A stretch of DNA of 32,375 bases from an uncultured Ruminococcus sp. (GTDB lineage: Bacteria > Bacillota > Clostridia > Oscillospirales > Ruminococcaceae). Of this stretch, positions 25,876-32,375 are shown piece by piece; positions within the stretch are counted from its first letter, which is position 1; every line of letters begins with the position of its first letter. A program made the translations under genes and the position numbers. Where the stretch lies: assembly GCA_947177205.1 (NCBI GenBank), contig CAMWTO010000009.1, positions 1 to 32,375 on the forward strand, given 5' to 3'. The notes beneath the pieces are model-generated. The model saw nothing but the letters and a program-made list of their open reading frames with translations, was not told where the DNA came from and did no database searches.

Positions 25876-25917
25876 ACCATCAAACTCCTATAAAATACAT
25901 CGAAATAGTATGCTTTT

Positions 25918-25946
25918 ATTATAACACAAATTTCTGTAGTTGTAAA
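25918..25946 (-). promoter_or_regulatory. sigma-A promoter of the lysR1 operon
   Basis: On the minus strand, TTTACA (25946-25941), 17-base spacer, TATAAT (25923-25918). A start near 25911 gives a leader of about 36 bases. The centre of the palindrome at 25967-25987 lies at about -66. Confidence 0.8.
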
Positions 25947-25966
25947 GTTCTTTTTTTCTCTAATTG

Positions 25967-25987
25967 GTTATAGATTTTACCTATAAC
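25967..25987. promoter_or_regulatory. perfect LysR-type palindrome near -66 of the lysR1 promoter
   Basis: Arms GTTATAG and CTATAAC are perfect reverse complements separated by 7 bases (ATTTTAC on the plus strand). The T-N11-A core of LysR sites is present. Position near -66 fits the recognition site for LysR autocontrol and activation. This is the best copy of the element and defines the motif sought at 9902 and 20683. Confidence 0.7.
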
Positions 25988-26144
25988 TTTTTTTACAGTA
26001 AAAGTCTACTTTAAAGTGAGCTTGTTTCTCATGTTCCGTAATGGATTTGTTTGGATTTTCAATAGGGGTAAACAGAAAAAATCGTCAAAGTCTGTTATAA
26101 TGGAAATAATCACAAAACAAAAGTAAAAGAAAGGCGATTTTATT

Positions 26145-26372
26145 ATGTAACAAATAGCAATTTTTTGTGAAATGCATGATTTTTGTAAAGTGTATTTGGA
26201 GCAAAAAATAAACGCTCTCAAGCAAGAGCTTTCTCAGAAAAATGATGAATATAGAGCAGTCAAGCAGAAGTCTGATGATCTGGCTAAGGCAAGGCGAGAA
26301 ATAGAAGCGTATCTCAAATACGAGCGTGAGGTCAGTCATCAGAAAAAGAAGAAACGGAATGACCTTGAATAA
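26145..26372 (+). pseudogene. degraded transposase N-terminus joined to a charged coiled-coil segment
   Basis: ATG at 26145 is followed at once by TAA (26148), then QIAIFCEMHDFCKVYLEQ, the typical first residues of an IS4/IS982-like transposase. From about codon 25 the frame changes to a charged helix-rich sequence, LKQELSQKNDEYRAVKQKSD, ending KKKKRNDLE at 26372. That part resembles mobilisation or relaxase accessory proteins rather than a transposase. A ribosome site and a TATAAT (26096-26101) precede it. Probably a fused remnant of two mobile elements at the border of the sulfur locus. Family naming is tentative. Confidence 0.5.
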
Positions 26373-26440
26373 TGCCCTTTCCAGCGAATGAGAATACTAC
26401 TTAGAACTGTTTGAGTTGTTTGTCTGTGTAATTTAACTTA

Positions 26441-26479
26441 TATGTAAAAACGCTTTTAGAGCAATTCTAAAAGCGTTTT
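26441..26479. terminator. 14-bp perfect hairpin terminator after the FMN reductase gene
   Basis: AAAACGCTTTTAGA and TCTAAAAGCGTTTT enclose the loop GCAAT (26447-26479). On the minus strand the stem is followed by T-rich sequence, so it terminates the block that ends at 26515. The A/T-rich flanks on both sides also allow it to act on plus-strand transcripts. Confidence 0.85.
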
Positions 26480-26514
26480 AGTATAGTAGAACCTGTTCTC
26501 ATAGGACACTCATA

Positions 26515-27033
26515 TCACCTGATCGAAGCACCAAGATCAAAAGCTGCACGATTTTTCCCTGCACCGAGTACCTCTCCAAGATTTTTCCAACCGAGATTTC
26601 TCTCAAATGTTTCATACCACCTGACAGCCTGACTATAATCAGAGCCGCCTGCCGTCATAAGCAATACGCTCTTTCTCGGAAATCCCCCATAACCTAAGCT
26701 TCTTAATTGAACATACAGCCTGTCAGCAACAGTTTTCAGTGTACCTGTTATCGTCCAGAAATAAACGGGAGAAGCGAATACAACAACATCAGCACTCACA
26801 AATGCTTCGTTTATCAGTCTCATATCATCATTCTGTATACATGCATTTGATGTGTCTTTAGCAGATTTAGAGCAATATTCGCACCCAAGACAGCCTTTGA
26901 TGTTCATATCCTGCAAATAAAACTCACGCACCTCGTTACCGGAGCTTTTTGCACCATCTGTAAAGGCTTCAATCAGTTTTGCGGTACTTCCGTTCTTTCG
27001 GGCAGCACCATTCAAGATCAGTATTTTTGCCAT
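26515..27033 (-). CDS. NAD(P)H-dependent FMN reductase / flavodoxin-fold iron-sulfur flavoprotein
   Basis: A 172-residue flavodoxin-fold protein. LNGAARKNGSTAKLIEAF is the FMN phosphate loop, FASPVYFWTITGTLKTVADR lines the flavin, and LMTAGGSDYSQ follows. It has a C-x2-C-x2-C cluster (KGCLGCEYCSK) with a further C in NACIQ, the pattern of iron-sulfur flavoproteins, which bind [4Fe-4S] plus FMN. It reduces quinones, flavins or nitro compounds using NAD(P)H. GGAGGAAG lies before the ATG at 27033. It follows the SDR gene by 18 bases and is terminated by the hairpin at 26447. It is part of the block at 26.5-30 kb that has no sulfur genes. Confidence 0.88.
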   Translation of the reverse strand: MAKILILNGAARKNGSTAKLIEAFTDGAKSSGNEVREFYLQDMNIKGCLGCEYCSKSAKDTSNACIQNDDMRLINEAFVSADVVVFASPVYFWTITGTLKTVADRLYVQLRSLGYGGFPRKSVLLMTAGGSDYSQAVRWYETFERNLGWKNLGEVLGAGKNRAAFDLGASIR

Positions 27034-27051
27034 GATTGCTTCCTCCGTTGT

Positions 27052-27705
27052 TTATTGGCACACGATCTCCCAATCCTTACGCTCGCTGTATTGTTGCCAG
27101 TATTTTTCCGCAAGAATATCAGGCGCACAGCTTGAGCCTGCTGTAATCACATTGCATACGGTTAGCGTACCGAGAAAGATACCTTTCTCCTGCAAAACAG
27201 GGTGAAGTGCCTGCACCATTGCCCGGAGAGCCGCCTTATCCATAGAAAGAGGCAGGTAATCAACCGAGGGATACATCGCCAGACCGCCGCCTGTCACAAG
27301 GATACTGCCGTTTTTCTTTGCAAATTCTTCCGTAGCAATCTGCTGAATGCAATGATACGCTCCTACCACATCGACCTGATAGCGGTCATGTAGCACGGAT
27401 GCAGAAATGCCATTATCTTGCATAGAATCGGCGATTGTGACACCTACATTATAAGCAAACACATCGGGTGTACCGTATTCTGCAACGGCTTCATTCAGAG
27501 CCTTTGCCATAGCGTTGTCATCAGCAGCGTCTGCAGTTTTGGTATAAACCTCAATGCCTTCTGCCTGAAATTCCTGCTCATAGGCTTTCAGGTTTTCTGC
27601 ATTTCTTGCCATCAGCACAACACGAAAATCATTTGCACCGAATTTTCTGCCGATCGCAGTACCCAGTCCTTTTCCTGCACCTACGATAAAAATTGTTTTT
27701 TTCAT
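27052..27705 (-). CDS. short-chain dehydrogenase/reductase-like protein lacking catalytic Ser and Tyr
   Basis: A 217-residue Rossmann-fold SDR protein. The nucleotide loop GAGKGLGTAIG, the conserved YNVGV, and MDKAALRAMVQAL are present. The position of the catalytic Ser reads LVTGGGL, and the YxxxK motif reads LSMDK with Leu in place of Tyr (only the Lys is kept). It may therefore bind NAD(P) without classical carbonyl reduction. AGGAGG lies before the ATG. It lies between a small open frame and the FMN reductase gene, probably in one transcript with MATE upstream. Function unknown. Confidence 0.85.
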   Translation of the reverse strand: MKKTIFIVGAGKGLGTAIGRKFGANDFRVVLMARNAENLKAYEQEFQAEGIEVYTKTADAADDNAMAKALNEAVAEYGTPDVFAYNVGVTIADSMQDNGISASVLHDRYQVDVVGAYHCIQQIATEEFAKKNGSILVTGGGLAMYPSVDYLPLSMDKAALRAMVQALHPVLQEKGIFLGTLTVCNVITAGSSCAPDILAEKYWQQYSERKDWEIVCQ

Positions 27706-27720
27706 GATAAGTTCCTCCTA

Positions 27721-27831
27721 TTAAATGCTCTTTCCGAGCTGATATGCTTGATGTGGACAAATGTTTCTTTTGGTTATATTGAGTGTACCGTAGCCTTTTC
27801 CGATAACCATTCCCAAGTCCTCAAATTCCAT
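27721..27831 (-). CDS. small 36-residue open frame between MATE and SDR genes
   Basis: The frame begins ATG at 27831 and reads MEFEDLGMVIGKGYGTLNIT and on to KSI, then TAA at 27721-27723. A GAGG lies 12 bases before the start, which is far. It fits between the MATE and SDR genes with no overlap. It could be the tail of a lost gene or a very small protein. I do not recognise it. Confidence 0.3.
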   Translation of the reverse strand: MEFEDLGMVIGKGYGTLNITKRNICPHQAYQLGKSI

Positions 27832-27880
27832 ATATTTGCATATCCTCTTTTATTACCACTGCTTTTAAGAACGAGTATCA

Positions 27881-29272
27881 TCATATTTCCACCTCAGCAA
27901 TATTCGTTTTTGTATCAGACGGGTTTGGAATTTTTAGCCATTTTCCGCTTAAATAACAGCTCCAAGTGATTATAAATCCCATGCCAAAACCAAATATCCC
28001 ATTCCACCAGATAATCGTATGACCGAGGAACTCGCTGTATCGGAACAGATATGTCACAAGCACTCTCATGCTCAGTGCTGCTGTTGCAACGATCATCGGC
28101 AGACCACTGTGATTTGAGCCTTGAAACACGCCAAAGATCGGGATATACATTGACAGCACAATATTGATCAGTGCGATCGCTCTTAAATGTGCAAGGCAGT
28201 ATTCCGCAGCCTGCTCACTCAGATTAAACAGCGTGATGATATTCCCGGCAAATATCCAGATTACTGCCGAAATGATGAACGTCATAATCAGCGATATGAT
28301 GAATGTCTGCCGTACACCTGTTTTGACACGCTCCGTCTTTCCTGCACCGATGTTCTGTCCTGTATAGGTCGCAAGAGTAGTTTGGAATGCGGTACATGGC
28401 AAATTAAGGTACATTTCTATCCGCTGTCCCACGGTAAACGAAGCTATCATTGTCTTGCCGAAATCGTTGACTGCCCTCTGAATAAAAGTCAGACCGAATG
28501 AAACTACGATAAGCTGCAAACATATGGGGAATCCAACCTTTGCAGTAGCACCCACAAGATTGTTGTCCCATTTGTATTCGTTCAGCTTGAAACGGAACAG
28601 CAGATATTTCTTTGACATATAGAAATAAGCTGCCACGAACGAAACTGCCTGCGAAATATCCGTAGCGATTGCTGCGCCTGCCACGTCCCATTTAAAAACT
28701 GCCACAAATAGGAAATCAAGCCCGATGTTCAGTACCGAGGAAATCAGCAGAAAGTACAGCGTTGCCGCACTGTCACCGACTGCTCGGAGAATTGCCGAAA
28801 AGATATTGTACCCAAACTGGAATACCAATCCGATTGCATACCACCTGAAATAACTAACCGTTAAATCTAAAATGCTTGTATCAACATTCAGGATATAGGT
28901 GTAAGCAGATCTTGCTGATATAAATGCAGCAATCGTAGATATAACACCAAGTATCATCAGAAAAAGAATGCCTGTAGAAGCGTTTGCTCTAACCTTTTGC
29001 TCATTTTTCGCTCCGAAATGTTGTGCCACCACAACACCGTTTCCTGCGGAAAATCCTGTAGCAAGTGCAAGGAACAGAAATGCAAAGCTGCCTATTGTTC
29101 CGACCGCTGAAAGTGCGTCCTCGCTCAGATATTTGCCAACGATGATCGTATCAACGGTATTGTAGAGCTGTTGTAAAAGAGAGCCTGCCAGTACGGGGAG
29201 CGAGAAAAGCAGTATGTGTGTCCACTGACTTCCCTCCGTCATTGTTTTTGACTGCAATACTATCACCACCAA
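27881..29272 (-). CDS. MATE-family multidrug/toxic compound exporter
   Basis: A 463-residue membrane protein with about 12 hydrophobic segments, typical of MATE transporters of the DinF/NorM-like clostridial group. MTEGSQWTHILLFSLPVLAG and QQLYNTVDTIIVGKYL form the usual opening, and LPCTAFQTTLATYTGQNIGAGK is the matching second-half motif. It exports organic cations or drugs driven by Na+ or H+. Start is uncertain: GTG at 29272 overlaps the AKR stop by 10 bases, and ATG at 29242 (MTEGSQ) is also plausible, though neither has a clear ribosome site. It lies between the truncated aldo/keto reductase and the SDR gene on the same strand. Confidence 0.9.
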   Translation of the reverse strand: MVVIVLQSKTMTEGSQWTHILLFSLPVLAGSLLQQLYNTVDTIIVGKYLSEDALSAVGTIGSFAFLFLALATGFSAGNGVVVAQHFGAKNEQKVRANASTGILFLMILGVISTIAAFISARSAYTYILNVDTSILDLTVSYFRWYAIGLVFQFGYNIFSAILRAVGDSAATLYFLLISSVLNIGLDFLFVAVFKWDVAGAAIATDISQAVSFVAAYFYMSKKYLLFRFKLNEYKWDNNLVGATAKVGFPICLQLIVVSFGLTFIQRAVNDFGKTMIASFTVGQRIEMYLNLPCTAFQTTLATYTGQNIGAGKTERVKTGVRQTFIISLIMTFIISAVIWIFAGNIITLFNLSEQAAEYCLAHLRAIALINIVLSMYIPIFGVFQGSNHSGLPMIVATAALSMRVLVTYLFRYSEFLGHTIIWWNGIFGFGMGFIITWSCYLSGKWLKIPNPSDTKTNIAEVEI

Positions 29273-29955
29273 TCAAACAGACTTTTACCGAGGTCAAGCA
29301 CATAGAATGCGTTCATTTCTTCTTCCGTAAGTTCAAAGTCAAGTAAATCAAAATTCTCTCTCATGCGCTCAATATGTGTTAATTTCGGAATGATAATAAT
29401 ATCCTGTTGATACAGAAAACGCAAACCGACCTGTGCTGCGGTCTTGTCATATTTTGCACCGATCTCCGCTAATATGGGATTGCGGAAAAATCCGTTTCTG
29501 CCACAGGCAAGGGGCGACCAAGATTCATGTACTGTTCCTTTTTCGTTAAGCAGCTTTCTCAAATTCTTCTGCTGTCGGAAGATATGTGTTTCCACCTGAT
29601 TGACCGCCGGAATGACAGTACAGTTTCCCGTCAGTCGTTTGAAATGATCTTCCAGAAAGTTTGCTACACCGATTGAACGAAGCTTGCCTGCTTTGTATGC
29701 GTCCTCCATTGCACGATAAATTTCAAGATAGTCTGCCGTCGGCTCGTGGATAAGCAAAAGGTCGATGTAGTCCATATCAAGCACTTTCAGCGAGCTGTCT
29801 ATCGACCTCACCGTATCGGAATATCCTCTGCCACCCCACAGCTTCGTGGTGATAAAAACCTCATCTCTTGCAAGTCCTGACTTTTTTACTGCCTTGCCGA
29901 CTTGCTTTTCGTTACCGTAGCACTGCGCCGTGTCAATCGAACCATAGCCGACATT
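29263..29955 (-). pseudogene. aldo/keto reductase, 5'-truncated
   Basis: The frame is open from 29955, just after an in-frame TGA (29956-29958), down to 29263. It encodes about 230 residues starting NVGYGSIDTAQCYGNEKQVG. The AKR tetrad residues D and Y (IDTAQCYGNE), K (FITTKLW) and H (LLLIHEP) are all present. About 40 N-terminal residues, including the first beta strands, are missing, and no good start exists until the internal GTG at 29811, which would lose D, Y and K. It is probably a deletion remnant, cut where the promoter region of the LysR2 gene begins. The C-terminal end, LGKSLFDWW, is intact. MATE follows directly. Confidence 0.75.
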
Positions 29956-30024
29956 TCATTGGCATTTGGACACCATTATTCAATGTTATAGTGTTTCCCC
30001 CTCTCAGAAATATTCAATTTGGTC

Positions 30025-30053
30025 TTGCCTTTATATCCATTATAGTGTATAAT
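30025..30053 (+). promoter_or_regulatory. sigma-A promoter of lysR2
   Basis: TTGCCT (30025-30030), a 17-base spacer, and TATAAT (30048-30053) on the plus strand. AGGAGG (30082-30087) lies 10 bases before the ATG at 30098. The promoter sits just upstream of the truncated AKR gene on the opposite strand, a divergent arrangement typical of LysR control of neighbours. Confidence 0.75.
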
Positions 30054-30097
30054 AGTGATAAAGTCAAATACCAATTTACTTAGGAGGTCATAAGTGA

Positions 30098-30955
30098 ATG
30101 ATTATGTTAAACAATAATCTGCATATTTTTATTACTGCTGCTCAGACGGGCAGTTTGACCGAAGCGGCAAAGAAGCTCTATGTTTCGCAGCCTGCAATCA
30201 GTCAGGCAATCAAAAAACTGGAGGAGGAGCTGAATATAAAGCTATTTATCCGTAACAAAAGAAGCAATCTGATACTCACGAATGTTGGAAAAGAAATATT
30301 AGTCCTCGCAAATCAAATGTATGCCCTTGAAAACAGACTGTATCAGACGGCTTATGAGGAAAATCACATGATGGGAGGTATTGTTCGTGTGGCTTCTGTT
30401 CCTCTTGCTACTGCACTTATCCTGTCCCATGTCCTTCCTGTTTTCAAGAAACAGTTTCCCGATGTAAAGATAGAACTGTTTGAAAGCGATCCGCTGGGTG
30501 TAAAAAATATGGTGCTGGATTATAAAGTAGATATGGGTATCAGCACTTCTCCTTACCTTGGTCTTGCACATAAATACCTGATGACAGATTGTATTGTTTC
30601 TATCAACCGTGATCGTTCAGTAAATCTGAATCTATCTGAAGATACCTCAGATCTGATTTTATGCCATGTGGCATACGAATCTATCAGTGAACAACTCAGG
30701 GGAAGAAATATTGATTTTACGCATTCAATGATTGTAGAAGCGGCAAGCACACAAATCAATATGGTAGCGAACGGAAATGGTACAGGTGCAATATCGGGAC
30801 TTATGCTTTCAACCATACCCAACGAGCTTGTGATTGGTGAGGTCAAGCCAGCAATGGAAATGGAAATAAGTTTAATCACACATGATTTTAATGAGCTGTC
30901 TACGGCTGCGAAGTGTATATCAGATATGATTTTGGAAAGAGCAGTAACAGAATAG
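30098..30955 (+). CDS. LysR-family transcriptional regulator (LysR2)
   Basis: A 285-residue LysR-type regulator. The winged helix-turn-helix covers about residues 4-62 (FITAAQTGSLTEAAKKLYVS, then QPAISQAIKKLEEELN). The effector-binding domain follows and ends near the C-terminus (ERAVTE). It is the only intact plus-strand gene in the window and is divergent from the AKR-MATE-SDR-FMN reductase block, so it may control that block. Its helix region is similar to LysR1, but the effector domain differs. Stop codon is TAG, and a terminator follows 1 base later. Two in-frame ATGs (30098 and 30104) lie at the start. Confidence 0.92.
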   Translation: MIMLNNNLHIFITAAQTGSLTEAAKKLYVSQPAISQAIKKLEEELNIKLFIRNKRSNLILTNVGKEILVLANQMYALENRLYQTAYEENHMMGGIVRVASVPLATALILSHVLPVFKKQFPDVKIELFESDPLGVKNMVLDYKVDMGISTSPYLGLAHKYLMTDCIVSINRDRSVNLNLSEDTSDLILCHVAYESISEQLRGRNIDFTHSMIVEAASTQINMVANGNGTGAISGLMLSTIPNELVIGEVKPAMEMEISLITHDFNELSTAAKCISDMILERAVTE

Positions 30956-30956
30956 T

Positions 30957-31000
30957 CACAAAAAGCGATGTACTCTTAATTAGAGAGCATCGCTTTTGTG
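30957..31000 (+). terminator. intrinsic terminator of lysR2
   Basis: CACAAAAAGCGATG and CATCGCTTTTGTG form a stem with CTCT/AGAG inside and TAATT as loop. It starts 1 base after the stop of lysR2. T-runs on either side allow termination from both strands. Confidence 0.85.
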
Positions 31001-31435
31001 GTTTATTCACATTTACATATTTGCCCATAGTTATCATGTCAACTTAAAGAAATTAACGATTTTAATTTTCTTCTTTTGAGCCATTCTCACAGTTTGTCCT
31101 ATTCCGCATCTTTGTCTGCTCCAATGGTGAACAGACAGAAAAGTAATCGTAGTAAAAAAAGACTGAATTATACTGTATTATTTACCTTGCCAATACGGTG
31201 AAATATACATCGAAACATTCCTATAAATGCTGTATGAAAATGCATAATGCTCGATTCATGGAGCTTGCTAATTGTTGTTTCTGTTATTGTGATACTAACT
31301 TTTATCTTAATTGTCACAAAATAAAGCAAAAAATGAAAAGCGTATCATTCTTCCTTAGTTTGCACGGGAGATGATATGCTTTTTTATTTATCGGTATAGG
31401 ATCACTTTGGATTTGTCCATTGTTCACTTTAAAAA
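31001..31435. other. gene-free AT-rich stretch
   Basis: No coding-like frame is evident in these 435 bases on either strand. At 31336-31386 imperfect arms (AAAAGCGTATCATTCTTCC and GGGAGATGATATGCTTTT) are followed by TTTTTATTTA, a terminator-like element. The region separates lysR2 from the transposase remnant and probably holds decayed sequence. Confidence 0.6.
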
Positions 31436-32068
31436 ATGTCAGCAGGAGATAGCGTATATGGGGCAGACAAAAATATACAGAATTATCTCGAAGAAAAAGA
31501 TAAAAAATATATGTTTGCAGTATCAGGAAAAGAGTACATATGGATTAGATTCAAAAAATACTCGGTAAAAAAATCAGGGAACAGCTTGACGAAAATAATT
31601 GGACAAGAATCAGTACCGGGTACCGAACAAAAGGAAAAAAATATTTGAATGGCAATATATTGCAGTCAACTGTGTTGACAGCAGTCACAGAAAATATCTG
31701 AATAGAAGAATTCGTAAAAACTGCCGGAATACGGTAGACAATTGAAATGAAGGGAGAAACGGAACTGGATCAGTATGAAGTAAGGAGTCATGAAGGCTGG
31801 CATAAACATGTTATATTAGCTTGTACTGCATATGCTTTTCTGACAGTGCTGAGAGAACAGCTTCAGGAAATTCCTGCTATGCCAGCTGTATTTGAAAACA
31901 TAATGAACGAATTTTAAAAAAGAAAAAATCAAAGTCACTGTCAGCAAAACAGAAATACAACACATTATAGCTGATTTTATCTATCCTGCAAATTTTGATT
32001 TCTTCTTTCGGATTCAATATATAAAGTGGAAATTAAAGCATCAGTTAACTGCTTCTGTCTGTCATTAG
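31436..32068 (+). pseudogene. IS701-family transposase remnant with several frameshifts
   Basis: Pieces of an IS701-like transposase lie in order in different frames. They are MSAGDSVYGADKNIQNYLEE with FAVSGKEYIWIRF (31436-31648), IFEWQYIAVNCVDSSHRKYL (about 31640-31744), [20 protein letters not shown] followed by [10 protein letters not shown] (31747-31917), and IADFIYPANFDFFFRIQYIK with WKLKHQ (to 32068). The DQYEVRSWEGWHRH-type block is the conserved C-terminal DDE region of the family. The N-terminal half is missing and at least three frame changes are needed, so it is not functional. No terminal repeats could be identified. It marks past mobile-element activity at the right edge. Confidence 0.75.
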
Positions 32069-32214
32069 AAGTCCAGTTTTTTACAACTGTAATGCTAGAA
32101 AACTACTACAGTACCCCTTCTTTGTTTGTTGCTTGGTTCCTCGATTACTTTTGTTATTTTCGCTATCTACTTAATAGGTGGCGAGTTATCTGATAAATAT
32201 GCCTCCTAGCAATT

Positions 32215-32375
32215 CTAATAATTCTGTGTATGGTCTAAACTCTCTCTGATGCCAATCTCCTGTTTCTTTTTCTGAATGATCCATTTTAATTTACTGTCTA
32301 CATGAGATCCCATTTTCTTTTGTTCCTGATGATAATCTTCATCAATGATTCTGCTCAGTCCAACAAATAATCTGA
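32215..32375 (-). CDS. C-terminal end of a probable mobilisation/relaxase-type protein (cut by window edge)
   Basis: The last 53 codons of a minus-strand frame are visible, starting outside the window and ending TAG (32215-32217). They read RLFVGLSRIIDEDYHQEQKK and MGSHVDSKLKWIIQKKKQEI, then LDHTQNY. The charged helical tail with MGSHxDSK resembles tails of mobilisation-associated proteins from Clostridia, but the match is from memory and is not certain. Together with the IS701 remnant it suggests a mobile element to the right. Confidence 0.4.
   Translation of the reverse strand, partial: RLFVGLSRIIDEDYHQEQKKMGSHVDSKLKWIIQKKKQEIGIRESLDHTQNY

Noticed and set aside
31371-31568. Small plus-strand gene at 31371-31568
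   Set aside because: It overlaps in another frame the recognisable transposase piece starting at 31436 and has no family resemblance of its own.

Overview
The window looks like a low-GC, AT-rich anaerobic member of the Clostridia (Ruminococcus or Lachnospira type). This is inferred from strong AGGAGG ribosome sites, TTGACA/TATAAT promoters, many Fe-S and oxygen-sensitive enzymes, and the protein families. Positions 1 to about 25.9 kb form one very dense, entirely minus-strand sulfur-assimilation locus. From about 26 kb to the right edge there is an unrelated redox/efflux block, a second LysR regulator, and remnants of mobile elements.

The core of the locus is a nitrogenase-like system: one NifH-like reductase (17165-18013), one stand-alone NifB-like radical SAM protein (18374-19246), two small NifX-type cofactor proteins, and two separate NifD/NifK-like pairs. 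Pair 1 is at 1902-4644 and pair 2 at 13385-16146. There are no NifE/NifN-type scaffold genes and no homocitrate or molybdate genes. Every neighbour belongs to sulfur, cysteine or Fe-S metabolism. This suggests a C-S bond-cleaving enzyme of the methylthio-alkane reductase type, with released sulfur going to cysteine, rather than a dinitrogenase. That function is inference. The D gene of pair 2 carries one in-frame TAG at codon 201, with clear homology continuing on both sides.

Layout, read along the minus strand from right to left. (1) 25875-20728: LysR regulator, cystathionine/methionine gamma-lyase type enzyme, MalY/PatB beta-lyase, glutamate-cysteine ligase, and a class II glutaminase-fold hydrolase; this resembles part of the ergothioneine route without its specific enzymes. 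(2) 20651-9945: promoter, cysteine synthase, YezD, terminator hairpin, an atypical tRNA-Cys, NifB, NifX, NifH, a second cysteine synthase, D2 (amber), K2, a second NifX, terminator hairpin, and a NitT/TauT-type ABC importer (binding lipoprotein, permease, ATPase). (3) 9881-1: promoter, Rrf2/IscR-type regulator, cysteine desulfurase, IscU/NifU scaffold, serine acetyltransferase, quinolinate synthase, rhodanese-ThiF (HesA-like) fusion, D1, K1, FMN-binding PPOX protein, GNAT acetyltransferase, ACT-domain protein, and a partial tRNA t6A dehydratase TcdA.

The three promoters that drive these blocks carry related LysR-type sites. A perfect 7+7+7 inverted repeat lies near -66 of the lysR promoter, a 16/21 match lies near -65 of the rrf2 promoter, and a weaker inverted repeat lies near -77 of the cysK promoter. 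The blocks therefore look like one regulon: import a sulfur compound, cleave it with the nitrogenase-like enzyme, make O-acetylserine, and capture the sulfur as cysteine, with dedicated Fe-S cluster supply.

Right of 26 kb: a degraded transposase or mobilisation fragment, an NAD(P)H-dependent FMN reductase, an SDR protein lacking the catalytic Ser and Tyr, a MATE exporter, a 5'-truncated aldo/keto reductase, a divergent LysR gene, a frameshifted IS701-type transposase, and the end of a probable mobilisation gene cut by the window edge.
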